Shown piece after piece: positions 6,507 to 14,851 of a stretch of DNA of 16,248 bases. Origin of the DNA: JBDKTK01 sp039680225 (GTDB lineage Bacteria > Desulfobacterota > Syntrophia > Syntrophales > UBA4778); the NCBI GenBank assembly GCA_039680225.1, contig JBDKTK010000324.1, forward strand, positions 1-16,248, written 5' to 3'. Both the position numbers and the translations under genes were made by a program. The notes under the pieces were generated by a model. That model did no database searches. It saw only the letters and a program-made list of their open reading frames with translations, and was not told the DNA's origin. Each line of letters begins with the position of its first letter. Within the stretch, counting starts at the first letter, position 1.

Positions 6507-7100
6507 ATGCCTCGCGAGCGCTCCCGGGATTTAGATGAAAAGCTGGCCGAGAAGGTTGATGCTTATAAACTCATCCCGAATTTAAACGAATGCCTTGCCT
6601 GCGGCAAATGCGCGGGCGTCTGCCCGGTTGCCGCGCTTAACCCGTCGTACAACCCCCGCCAGATCATCCGCGACGTCCTTTCCGGCAACGAGGAAAGATG
6701 GATCTCCAGCGAGGAGATCTGGCGCTGCTTCTGGTGCGCCGGCTGTTTCACCGTCTGTCCGGCCGACATCCCTTTCCCGCTGCTCATGATGCAGTTGAGA
6801 TACCGCGCCATCGAGAGGGGATATGGCCTGAAGTACATTGTCCCGTTCAAGAGGTTCGCCCTGAGGGCCCGCGAAGACGCGCTCACTTTTGCGCCCGGCG
6901 CGAAAGGCCGGGAAAGGATCGCGAAGATCAGGCGCGATATCGGTATGAATCCCTGGCCGGAAGTTTCGGAAACGGCCCGGGCCGAATACGCCGCGCTGTT
7001 TGAGATCACGGGCACGGACCGCTGGCTCGATGAGATAAAGGAAGAGGAGGAGAAACCTGTCGGGTTCCGGTACTCCGGCGGGAGGATCGTCAGTGAATAG
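6507..7100 (+). CDS. hdrC: Heterodisulfide reductase subunit C-like iron-sulfur protein (first copy)
   Basis: A 197-residue cytoplasmic protein with two complete [4Fe-4S] motifs: CLACGKCAGVCP (Cys 29, 32, 35, 39) and CFWCAGCFTVCP (Cys 74, 77, 80, 84). The spacing and the helical region after them are typical of HdrC, which passes electrons between HdrA and HdrB. There are no membrane segments, so it is the soluble HdrC form and not the DsrK/HdrD type. The C-terminal acidic tail (EIKEEEEKP) is variable in the family. The ATG at 6507 follows AAGGA by eight bases. Its stop overlaps hdrB by 8 bases, indicating a coupled operon. Confidence 0.92.
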   Translation: MPRERSRDLDEKLAEKVDAYKLIPNLNECLACGKCAGVCPVAALNPSYNPRQIIRDVLSGNEERWISSEEIWRCFWCAGCFTVCPADIPFPLLMMQLRYRAIERGYGLKYIVPFKRFALRAREDALTFAPGAKGRERIAKIRRDIGMNPWPEVSETARAEYAALFEITGTDRWLDEIKEEEEKPVGFRYSGGRIVSE

Positions 7101-8049
7101 GGAAAGGGTCGTCAGTCCCGAAGCGCTGTTCCCCGCCGTCCCGGAAACGCTCTTTCTGTTCCGCAGCTGCACGGGGAGCCTGGAGTACCCCGGCACGGAA
7201 AACGCGGTCAGGGAGGTCCTGGAAAAGCTCGGGGTCAGGGTCGTGATGGACCCCGGCCAGACGTGCTGTTCGGGGTACCTGCTGACCTGCTCCGGCCACC
7301 ATCCCCAGCTGTCGCTGGCGGTGACCGCGCGCAACCTGGCGATCGTGGAAAGAAAGGGCCTGGACACCTTCGTGTTCTGTAACGGCTGCTTCGGATACAA
7401 CAGGGAGTTGTCGCACATCCTCAAATCCAATCCCGATTACCTGGCGTCGGCAAACGGGGCTATTGCGAAATGGGGATACGAGTACAAGGGGACCACAAAA
7501 ATCCATCATGTCCAGGAACTCTATTACCGGCTCCTGGACCGGATCACCGATTCGGTGGAGTCGCCACTCAACGGGTTGCGGGTCGGCGCCCATTACGGCT
7601 GCCACTACCTCGCCCGGAAATACGGGATCCTTGACGACGGGGGCTACCCGACTTTTCACGAGAAGATCATCAGGGCCCTCGGGGGCGAGCCCGTCTTCTA
7701 CCCGGAGAGGCAGGCCTGCTGCGGCTACTCGGTGGGACGCGGGTTCACGCACAAGGAGAGCGTTGTGCAGCCGCATCTGCTCAAGAAGCTCGAGAGCGCC
7801 AGGGAGCACGCCGTGGAGCTGATTACGACGGTGTGCCCGGGGTGCAACGTGGCCCTGGACAGGGAACAGCCGAATTTGTCCAGACTTGGCAGGGGTGAGT
7901 TTGCCATACCGGTCATGGACCTCGGCCAACTTATCGCTTTAGCAATCGGGGTCCCCGCGGCCCGGCTCGGTTTCCAGGCAAACACGATACCAATGGATAG
8001 AATCATTGCGAAATTGAAACTGCCTGCTCAGGCTAAGGAGGGCGTGTGA
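7093..8049 (+). CDS. hdrB: Heterodisulfide reductase subunit B-like protein (first copy)
   Basis: A 318-residue protein with two CCG domains. The first has C26, C58-C59, C96 and C99 (C-x31-CC-x36-C-x2-C). The second has Cys in AHYGCHY, ACCGYS and CPGC. Both full cysteine sets point to non-cubane [4Fe-4S] clusters, the sites where HdrB reduces disulfide-type substrates in methanogens. The substrate in a bacterium is unknown and need not be CoM-S-S-CoB. The first motif is FRSCTG in place of the usual PGC. The start is GTG at 7093, placed seven bases after GGAGG (7081-7085) and overlapping the hdrC end. Its TGA overlaps the GTG of hdrA by four bases. Confidence 0.92.
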   Translation: MNRERVVSPEALFPAVPETLFLFRSCTGSLEYPGTENAVREVLEKLGVRVVMDPGQTCCSGYLLTCSGHHPQLSLAVTARNLAIVERKGLDTFVFCNGCFGYNRELSHILKSNPDYLASANGAIAKWGYEYKGTTKIHHVQELYYRLLDRITDSVESPLNGLRVGAHYGCHYLARKYGILDDGGYPTFHEKIIRALGGEPVFYPERQACCGYSVGRGFTHKESVVQPHLLKKLESAREHAVELITTVCPGCNVALDREQPNLSRLGRGEFAIPVMDLGQLIALAIGVPAARLGFQANTIPMDRIIAKLKLPAQAKEGV

Positions 8050-9059
8050 GTGCAGACAGCAGAACCATACTCGTGGTCGGCGGCGGCCCCGCCGGGATGG
8101 AGGCGGCCGTAAAGGCGGGCCGGGCCGGGTGCCGCGTCATCCTGGTTGAAAAGGAAGCCTGCCTCGGCGGGATGCTGAACAAGCTGCAGGGCAGTTTCCC
8201 CGATTGGGAGGACCCCTCGTGTATCCTGAACAGGAAAAAAAATGAGATTGCAGCCTGTCCAAACATCGAAGTCCGCACCGGCACGGAAGTGGTTTCGGCC
8301 GGGCGCAGCGGCGGGCGATTCGAATGCGGGCTGAAATCCGGCGGCCGGGTTGAATCAGTGGGCGCCGGCGCTGTCGTACTGGCAACGGGCTTCGGACTTT
8401 TCGATTGCAGCCGGTACGGCGAGTATGGCTACGGCATATATCCGGGAGTGGTGAACTCTCTGGAATTCGAAGGGCTGCTCAAAACCTGGAAGGAAGGGAA
8501 CGTAACGAACGGCCCCGGGTCGGTCGGGTTCATCCAGTGCGTCGGCTCCCGGGACCGGTCAAAGGGATATCCGTATTGCTCAAAAATCTGCTGCATGTAC
8601 ACGGCCAGGCAGGCCGGGATGTTCAGGGACCTGTTCCCAGGGTCCCGGTGCTTTGTATTTTATATCGATATCCGCGCGGCCGGAAAGGGCTACGAGGAAT
8701 TTGTCCGCTCCGTCATAGAGGAAAAGAAAGTGCGCTACTTCCGGGGCCGGCCGGGCAAAGTGCTCCCCAGCGGGGGAAGGCTGCTCGTCAGGAGCGAGGA
8801 CACGCTCATGGGGGTCCCGATCGAAGTTGAAACAGACATGGTGGTGCTCGCGCCGGCAATCGTGCCCGGGCCGGAGGCGGCGAGACTCGCAGGCCTCTTC
8901 GGCATCGGCGCAGACCGGTACGGGTTTTCTGAATGCGGTGATTCCGCCCGCGGCGTTTTCATTGCAGGCGGCTGCGGTTTTGCGGTGAGCATCCAGGATG
9001 CCATGACCCAGGGGGCCGCCGCAGCCGCGGAAGCAATCGCTTTTGTCCGCGGGCAATGA
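8046..9059 (+). CDS. hdrA: Short HdrA-like FAD/iron-sulfur protein
   Basis: A 337-residue flavoprotein. A Rossmann FAD motif, VVGGGPAGMEAA, starts at residue 10 and ELGG-type CLGGML follows at 39-44. A cluster motif C165...C178xxxC182C183 (QCVGSRD...YCSKICC) is the HdrA-specific signature. A second FAD-contact strand VFIAGGC lies near the C-terminus. Canonical HdrA is about twice as long and has ferredoxin-like domains that exchange electrons with ferredoxin; these are absent. Only one Cys (C59, DPSCIL) remains where HdrA usually has a DCxxC-type pair. The length is closer to QmoA or sHdrA proteins. The GTG at 8046 overlaps the hdrB stop and follows AGGAGG. Probable role: central flavin subunit passing electrons to the HdrCB units; the direction is unknown. 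Confidence 0.88.
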   Translation: MSADSRTILVVGGGPAGMEAAVKAGRAGCRVILVEKEACLGGMLNKLQGSFPDWEDPSCILNRKKNEIAACPNIEVRTGTEVVSAGRSGGRFECGLKSGGRVESVGAGAVVLATGFGLFDCSRYGEYGYGIYPGVVNSLEFEGLLKTWKEGNVTNGPGSVGFIQCVGSRDRSKGYPYCSKICCMYTARQAGMFRDLFPGSRCFVFYIDIRAAGKGYEEFVRSVIEEKKVRYFRGRPGKVLPSGGRLLVRSEDTLMGVPIEVETDMVVLAPAIVPGPEAARLAGLFGIGADRYGFSECGDSARGVFIAGGCGFAVSIQDAMTQGAAAAAEAIAFVRGQ

Positions 9060-9107
9060 CCGTTTCATTTAAACCGGACTTCCGCCGGTAATGAGAGGGC
9101 GTTTCAG

Positions 9108-9135
9108 TTGCCAATCGCACGCTCGTTGATACCAT
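9108..9135 (+). promoter_or_regulatory. Weak candidate promoter for the hybrid kinase gene
   Basis: TTGCCA (9108-9113, five of six) and TACCAT (9130-9135, four of six) are separated by 16 bases, in the 204-base gap between hdrA and the kinase gene. The gap is AT-rich from about 9130 to 9215 and holds no other gene that I can support. The leader to the GTG at 9264 would be about 120 bases. Confidence 0.3.
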
Positions 9136-9263
9136 TTTTAATCACAATTTATTCAGACAACCACTGATTGCCTAAACCTCCCGGATAATAAGAATAATAG
9201 TACAAACGTAATTTAAATTTGGACATGCTGGAACAGTAATTCCTTGCCAAACAGGATTCTGCG

Positions 9264-12200
9264 GTGAAGTTTACAAAACCCCTGGTCGTCTCCCTGTTGC
9301 TCCTCCTGCTCTGCGTTGCGGTGCTCTTCTCCGTGTACGTGCAAATCAAGCGCGACCGGATCAATCAGTTCAATGCCCGGCAAATGGTCCAGGCCCGGCA
9401 GGCGGCCATCGGGATCGAAACCTACTTTAATTACCTGATCCAGTCGATGACCCTCCTTGCCTCCGACGACAATATAGTAAAACTGGACAATCAAGGCATG
9501 GATCAGATTACCGGGTTTCTCGCGGTCTCCGCGCCTTTTTTAAAGAATGTCTCCAGGGTAGGCTCTTCCGGCATAATCCAGTTTTCAACACCCGCGCGCC
9601 TTGCCGGGAGGGATGTGTCCCACAGGGCTTATTTCAAAGAGATAACCCGGACTCACAAGCCCGTGGTCAGCGATGTTTTCAACTCGCTGCCGGGCTACAG
9701 GGCGGTCTCCATCCAGGTACCGGTTTTCCGGGACGGGAAATTCGATGGAACGGTAGGGGCGCTGCTGGATTTCGACGACCTCGCCAAATTTTACGTGGAG
9801 AACCTCAAAACAGAAGAGGAGGGCTATGCCTGGCTGATCAACAGCCAAGGGACGGAGATCCACTGCCCGGTGCCGGGCCACGTGGGGAAATCCGTATTTG
9901 ATAACTGCAGGGATTTTCCCGGAATTATCGCCATGGCCGAAAAAATGGTGCGAGGCGAGTCCGGGACCATGACTTACAAATATAATCGCTTGAGAGGAAA
10001 GATCTCTGAAACACTGGTCAAACAGGCGGTCTACATGCCTGTCAAAGTCGGAGGCACCTTCTGGTCCATAGTGGTGGCGACGCCGGAGGACAGCATCGTG
10101 GCCCTCATGGCGGATTTCAGGAACAAGATGCTGGCAGGCGCCGCCCTGATCCTTCTTATCGGCTGTGTGATAACTTATACAGCGGTAAGGGACCGCATGG
10201 GCCTGAAAGAGGAACAGAAGCGGCGCGAAGCCGAGCAGGCGCTGACCGAAAGCGAAGCGAGGTACCGCAGCCTCGTGAATAACGCCCTGACCGGTGTTTT
10301 CCAGACGACTCTCGAAGGAAAGATAATTTTTGCCAACCAGGCAATGGCGGCCATTTTTGGTTTTGACTCACCTGAGGACCTGATTGGAAATAACTTTCAA
10401 AGCTTTTACCGGGACAGCGGGGACCGCAAGGCCATTGTGGAGATGCTTCAGACATCCGGCAGCTGTGAAGCTCTGATCAAGGCTGTGGACCGGCAGGGCC
10501 GTGCTCTCGAGGCCCTTGTCAGCGCCTCATTCCAGGAGAATATTATCTCCGGCATGGTCATTGACGTAACGGCCCAGCGCAGGAGCGAGCAGTCCCTGAA
10601 GGAAAGCGAAGCCCGGTTCCGGATATTATTCGAACAGAGCCCGTTTGGCATTGCCATCGCCCGCGACGGCGTGACTCTGTTCGTAAACACGACAGCCTTG
10701 GAGATGTTCGGCTATGAACGGGACCAGTTCATCGGCACATCCCAGCTGGACCAGATCGCTCCTGAATGCCGCGATGACATCATCAAAAGATATGAGATGC
10801 GGCGCCGCGGTGAAATCCCTCCGGTCAAGAGTTTCGAGACGGTCGGGTTGAGGAAGGATGGATCGAAGTTCCCATTATTTGTCCATACGAATGAAATTCA
10901 GTTGGAAGACGGTCCGGCAGTTGTTTCGTTCGTTGAAGACCTTACTTTTCGCAAGCAGGTGGAAGATGCCCTGAAGGAATCTCAGCAGCGGCTGGCCGAC
11001 ATCATCGATTTCCTGCCCGACGCCACGCTGGTCATCGACAGGGAAGGAAAGGTGATAGCCTGGAACAGGGCGATCGAAGAGATGACCGGCATCAAGGCCG
11101 AAGACATGCTGGAGAAAGGCGATTACGAATACGCCCTGCCTTTCTACGGCGAGAGGCGGCCGATACTCATCGACCTTGCTCTGCGGCCGGCCGGCGATTT
11201 CGAAAAAAGCAGGTATATGAATTCCAACCGGCAGGGAACCAGCCTTTCCGGGGAGGCTTACATGCCGGCCATGAAAGGCGGCGAGATCTATCTGCTGGGC
11301 ACGGCGAGCGTCCTGCGGGACTCCAGGGGGAACGTCGTCGGCGCCATCGAGTCCATCCGGGACATAACCGAGCGGCGGCGGGCCGAACTGGACTTGAAGG
11401 AATCTCAGCAGCGGCTGGCCGACATAATAGATTTCCTGCCCGACGCCACTCTGGTCATCGATACGGAAGGCCGGGTGATTGCCTGGAACAGGGCGATCGA
11501 GGAGATGACCGGTATCAGGGCCGAAGACATGCTGGGGAAGGGCGATTACGAATACGCCCTGCCTTTCTATGGCGAAAGAAGGCCGATCGTAATCGACCTT
11601 GTCCTGGCGGAACACAAGCGGAGGGACTTCGAGAAAAAATATATCAGTTTCGAGATGCGCGACAAGGTCCTCTTCGGGGAAGCGATTATGCCTGCCTTGC
11701 ACGGCGGCGGAGTCATCCTTTCCGCAACCGCGGCCGTCCTGCGGGATTCCAAGGGCAGAATCGTTGGCGCTATTGAGGCCATCCGGGACATAACCGAGAG
11801 GAGAGTGGCCGAGGAGAGATACCGGTCCATATTTGAAAACGCCGCCGAGGGAATTTTCCAGAACACCCCTGACGGGCGCCTGCTCAACGCCAATCCGGCC
11901 CTCGCCCGGATCTTCGGGTTCAGCTCGCCCGAGGAGATGATCGCTTCGATAAATGACAAGTCGGTCGACTTTTTTATAGACCCCCAGGTGCTCTCCGAAA
12001 TAAACGCCTTGCTGGACAAGCAAGGGTCTGTCCGCGATTTCCACAGTGACCGGTTCAGGAAAAAAGACGGCAGCAGCGTCTGGCTGAGTGTGAACATGCA
12101 GGCTGTCAGGGATAAAAGCGGCAACCTCATGTATTACGAAGGCACCTGCCAGGATATGACTGACCGCAAGAACCTGGAGTCGCGTCTGCTGCAGGCCCAG

Positions 12201-13328
12201 AAGATGGAAGCGATAGGGACCATGGCGGGCGGGATTGCGCACGACTTCAACAATATCCTGGCATCTATCATGGGCTACACGGAACTCACGATGACAAGGA
12301 CATACAACGAGAACCTGAGCCGCTATCTCCAGCAGGTCATCAATGCCTGCGGCCGCGCCAAGAACCTGATATCGCAGATTCTGACCTTCAGCCGCCAGCA
12401 GGAAAAAGAGGTAAAGCCGATTGTCATAGGCCCCCTGGTAAAGGAAGCCCTGAAACTGCTGAGGGCGTCGATACCGTCGACCATCGAGATCGAATCCGAC
12501 ATACACCCCGACACCAGGGCTGTCTTTGCCGACCCGATCCAGATCCACCAGGTCATCATGAACCTTTGCACAAATGCCGCCTATGAAATGCGCGACCGGG
12601 GCGGTATCCTCGGGATCAGCCTCAGGGATACGGAGGTCTCGGGCAGAGACCCCGATCTCGATCCCGACCTATGCCCGGGGCATTATGTCGAGCTCAGGGT
12701 CAATGATACCGGCCGCGGCATAGGGAAGGATGTAATAAACAGGATATTCGACCCGTTCTTCACGACCAAGAAGAAGGGGGAGGGGACCGGCCTGGGCCTG
12801 TCGGTTGTTTACGGGATAGTAAAGGAATGCGGAGGCGCCATAACCGTCCGCAGCGATCCGGGCCAGGGCTCTTCGTTCATCGTTCTGCTGCCGGCAATTG
12901 AAACGCCGCCGGCATTGCCTGAAAACGCCAAGGAGCATATCCCGCGCGGGACCGAGACGGTCCTGTTCGTAGACGACGAGGTAATCATCTCCGAAATGGG
13001 CCGGGACCTGCTGGAATCGCTGGGGTATACTGTTGTCACTTTCAACAGCGCCATGGCGGCCCTTGATTCGTTCCGCGCGCGGGCCGCCGAATTCGATCTT
13101 GTCATTACAGATATGACGATGCCGGGTATGACGGGGGCCGACCTGGCGGTCGAAATACTTAAAATACGCCCCGGCATTCCCATAATGCTGTGCACCGGAT
13201 ACAGCGAACTCATCTCGGAAAACGAGGCAAAACAGCTGGGCATCCGCGAATTCGTGATGAAGCCGTATCCCGTGAAGGAACTGGCCCAGGCTGTCAGAAG
13301 GGCATTGCAGGCGGACAGGGTTTTATAG
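9264..13328 (+). CDS. Membrane hybrid histidine kinase: Cache, five PAS domains, HisKA, HATPase, receiver
   Basis: A 1354-residue sensor kinase. TM1 is at about 7-27, an extracytoplasmic Cache-type sensor at about 35-285, and TM2 at about 289-308. Five PAS domains begin near 327, 450, 570, 711 and 852. The HisKA box has the phosphorylated His993 in GGIAHDFNN. The ATPase domain has an N box (NLCTNAAYEM, about 1097), G1 DTGRGIG (about 1148) and G2 GEGTGLGL. A C-terminal receiver has VDDE (about 1232), phospho-accepting Asp1283 (TDMTMPG) and Lys in MKPY. PAS3 and PAS4 are a tandem duplicate. The Cache domain should read an external small molecule. No DNA-binding output domain is fused, so a separate response regulator or phosphotransfer protein is needed and is not in the window. 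The start is GTG at 9264 after AGGA, directly ahead of the TM1 segment. Confidence 0.93.
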   Translation: MKFTKPLVVSLLLLLLCVAVLFSVYVQIKRDRINQFNARQMVQARQAAIGIETYFNYLIQSMTLLASDDNIVKLDNQGMDQITGFLAVSAPFLKNVSRVGSSGIIQFSTPARLAGRDVSHRAYFKEITRTHKPVVSDVFNSLPGYRAVSIQVPVFRDGKFDGTVGALLDFDDLAKFYVENLKTEEEGYAWLINSQGTEIHCPVPGHVGKSVFDNCRDFPGIIAMAEKMVRGESGTMTYKYNRLRGKISETLVKQAVYMPVKVGGTFWSIVVATPEDSIVALMADFRNKMLAGAALILLIGCVITYTAVRDRMGLKEEQKRREAEQALTESEARYRSLVNNALTGVFQTTLEGKIIFANQAMAAIFGFDSPEDLIGNNFQSFYRDSGDRKAIVEMLQTSGSCEALIKAVDRQGRALEALVSASFQENIISGMVIDVTAQRRSEQSLKESEARFRILFEQSPFGIAIARDGVTLFVNTTALEMFGYERDQFIGTSQLDQIAPECRDDIIKRYEMRRRGEIPPVKSFETVGLRKDGSKFPLFVHTNEIQLEDGPAVVSFVEDLTFRKQVEDALKESQQRLADIIDFLPDATLVIDREGKVIAWNRAIEEMTGIKAEDMLEKGDYEYALPFYGERRPILIDLALRPAGDFEKSRYMNSNRQGTSLSGEAYMPAMKGGEIYLLGTASVLRDSRGNVVGAIESIRDITERRRAELDLKESQQRLADIIDFLPDATLVIDTEGRVIAWNRAIEEMTGIRAEDMLGKGDYEYALPFYGERRPIVIDLVLAEHKRRDFEKKYISFEMRDKVLFGEAIMPALHGGGVILSATAAVLRDSKGRIVGAIEAIRDITERRVAEERYRSIFENAAEGIFQNTPDGRLLNANPALARIFGFSSPEEMIASINDKSVDFFIDPQVLSEINALLDKQGSVRDFHSDRFRKKDGSSVWLSVNMQAVRDKSGNLMYYEGTCQDMTDRKNLESRLLQAQKMEAIGTMAGGIAHDFNNILASIMGYTELTMTRTYNENLSRYLQQVINACGRAKNLISQILTFSRQQEKEVKPIVIGPLVKEALKLLRASIPSTIEIESDIHPDTRAVFADPIQIHQVIMNLCTNAAYEMRDRGGILGISLRDTEVSGRDPDLDPDLCPGHYVELRVNDTGRGIGKDVINRIFDPFFTTKKKGEGTGLGLSVVYGIVKECGGAITVRSDPGQGSSFIVLLPAIETPPALPENAKEHIPRGTETVLFVDDEVIISEMGRDLLESLGYTVVTFNSAMAALDSFRARAAEFDLVITDMTMPGMTGADLAVEILKIRPGIPIMLCTGYSELISENEAKQLGIREFVMKPYPVKELAQAVRRALQADRVL
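10971..11819 (+). repeat. Tandem duplication of a PAS-encoding segment in the kinase gene
   Basis: Copy 1 (10971-11393) and copy 2 (11394 to about 11819) both start with TGAAGGAATCTCAGCAGCGG and encode LKESQQRLADIIDFLPDATL. The first 190 bases are very similar at the DNA level. The central part (around 11180-11250 and its partner) has diverged, with a one-codon length difference. The copies meet again at RDSKG/RDSRG and at the RDITERR end. Confidence 0.9.
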
Positions 13329-14639
13329 ATCGCTGAAGTTCTCAGCCCCTGTCCGGAAGCTCTTCCTTTCCGCCATGTTTATCATCCATGAGGCCAGGGC
13401 GGATTTTGAAAAGGGCGGGGGAAGACGGGCCAGCATTGATTTAAGGCTGTAGAAATCCCGGTGAAGGCCCTTTATATTCTGTACAAGTCCTTCCGGGGTG
13501 AAGTGCAGGGGCCTGATGCGGCAGGTCGCTCCGGGCCACCTGCCGAGCCCGTCAATGTCGATGATGCGGCCCTCGGATTCAAGCCTTTCATAAAGCTGCG
13601 ATCCCTTGTGGGGAGTCAGGATGTAAAAATAGGCCGCCGGCACCCTGTTGCGCATCAGGAAGGAGCGGGTGGCGGCGAATACGCCTTCCGTATCGGAATC
13701 CGAGCCGAAAATGAAGTTGAGCGAATAGCTGATCCCCCTTTTCCCCATTTCCCGGAAAATGCCGTCCCAGTCCATGACGTTCATCTTCTTGTTCATCTCC
13801 CCAAGTGTCTCCGGATTGACGCTCTCCAGCCCGATGTTGACATGCAGCACGCCGCTGCGCCGGGCCAGGTCCAGGAATTCCCTGTTCCCGCACAGGCGGG
13901 CCGGCCAGAGGGCGGACCAGCGGATTTTCAGCGGGACCATGGCTTTCATCAAGTCCATGGCGTGCCCGGTATTCCCGCCGAAATTGCTGTCGGCGAACAG
14001 GACGTTTCCGGCCCCGCTGCTGCGGATTTCCCCTATCACCTCCGGGACGGGCCGGAAGCGGTAATGCTCTCCCAGGTAAAAGCGCTCGGAACAGAATTCG
14101 CATTTGAAGGGGCAGCCCCGGGAGGACTGGACGGAAAATGTCTTGAAGATCCCAAACCTTTTCATGTCCAGCAAGTCGTAGCGGGGCAGCGGCAGGCCCG
14201 CCAGGTCCTGCAGGAATCCGGACCGGTATATTTTTTTCAGCCGGCCGGACTCCGCATCGGCAAGCATCTCCCGCCAGATACCTTCCCCCTCGCCGATCCC
14301 CATGGAGTCGCAGTGCCCGGCAGCCTCTGCGGTGTGAAAAAAGATATGGGGCCCGCCCATGATCACGGGTATACCCCTGTCCCGAAAGCGGTCGGCAATA
14401 TCATAGGCGCGCAGGGAATTGATGGTCCAGACCGTGATCGCGGCGAGGTCGCAGGCAGCATTGAAATCGACCCCGTCCAGCTGCTCGTCCATCAGCTTCA
14501 CTTCCCAATCCGCGGGAGTCAGGGCCGCGAGGTACGGCAGGGTGAGCGGGACGACTTTCCTTTTCCTGCTCCTGATCACGGTCGGGTCTGACCGGCTCCG
14601 GTAATGGGATGGCTGGATGATGAGGAGTTTTTTTGCCAT
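13323..14639 (-). CDS. B12-binding-domain radical SAM protein
   Basis: A 438-residue protein. The N-terminal cobalamin-binding-type domain (about 1-150) has LLIIQPS, PLTLPYLAALTP and VIMGGPH. The radical SAM core (about 170-390) has CPFKCEFC with Cys 176, 180 and 183 to bind the [4Fe-4S] cluster that cleaves S-adenosylmethionine, plus the later strands NIGLESVNPE and LNFIFGSDSDT. The cobalamin-loop DxHxxG motif is not evident, so B12 may bind without a lower His ligand or not at all. The reaction is unknown; members methylate or rearrange unactivated carbons in lipid, cofactor and natural-product pathways. The frame is open back to 14873, but that part has no domain. The ATG at 14639 follows AGGG by about nine bases and starts the classic MAKKLLII strand. 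Its TAA lies inside the 3' end of the convergent kinase gene. Confidence 0.88.
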   Translation of the reverse strand: MAKKLLIIQPSHYRSRSDPTVIRSRKRKVVPLTLPYLAALTPADWEVKLMDEQLDGVDFNAACDLAAITVWTINSLRAYDIADRFRDRGIPVIMGGPHIFFHTAEAAGHCDSMGIGEGEGIWREMLADAESGRLKKIYRSGFLQDLAGLPLPRYDLLDMKRFGIFKTFSVQSSRGCPFKCEFCSERFYLGEHYRFRPVPEVIGEIRSSGAGNVLFADSNFGGNTGHAMDLMKAMVPLKIRWSALWPARLCGNREFLDLARRSGVLHVNIGLESVNPETLGEMNKKMNVMDWDGIFREMGKRGISYSLNFIFGSDSDTEGVFAATRSFLMRNRVPAAYFYILTPHKGSQLYERLESEGRIIDIDGLGRWPGATCRIRPLHFTPEGLVQNIKGLHRDFYSLKSMLARLPPPFSKSALASWMINMAERKSFRTGAENFSDL

Positions 14640-14780
14640 GCTTTGAATCCCTGACTTATAAACAAAATAGCAGAATGACAGATTTTGAAAATTATCCGAA
14701 AACTGAAATGGGCGCTGGCGGGGCTTTAACAAAACATAAGGTTTTGGATATCCGGAAAGCCGCTGTGGGCGAATGGGGGC

Positions 14781-14809
14781 TTGCCCAGTTCCTGTTTTTG
14801 TTCTAAAAC
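14781..14809 (+). promoter_or_regulatory. Candidate promoter for the second hdrC-hdrB pair
   Basis: TTGCCC (14781-14786) and TAAAAC (14804-14809), each four of six matches, are separated by 17 bases and end 43 bases before the ATG at 14852. It lies in the 212-base gap between the divergent radical SAM and hdrC genes. The rest of the gap holds only a small hairpin (CAAAAC/GTTTTG, 14730-14746) and no gene that I can support. Confidence 0.35.
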
Positions 14810-14851
14810 CTTGCTGGGCCAGGCATCGGGCGGGCCCGGGAAAGGGTAAAA

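Noticed and set aside
9073..9089. ACCGG/CCGGT hairpin after hdrA as a terminator
   Set aside because: The stem is only 5 bp with a 7-base loop and no T-run follows.
10875..12548. A 557-codon open frame antisense to the kinase gene
   Set aside because: It lies wholly under a protein with clear PAS and kinase motifs on the other strand. Long antisense frames are common in GC-rich DNA, and its duplicated-looking segments mirror the PAS repeat.
13461..14591. A 376-codon plus-strand frame opposite the radical SAM gene
   Set aside because: There is no recognisable domain and it lies entirely under a well-supported gene; a codon-structure shadow.
14730..14746. CAAAAC/GTTTTG hairpin upstream of the second hdrC as a regulatory RNA
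   Set aside because: Six mostly A-T pairs could occur by chance in this gap, and nothing else supports a role.
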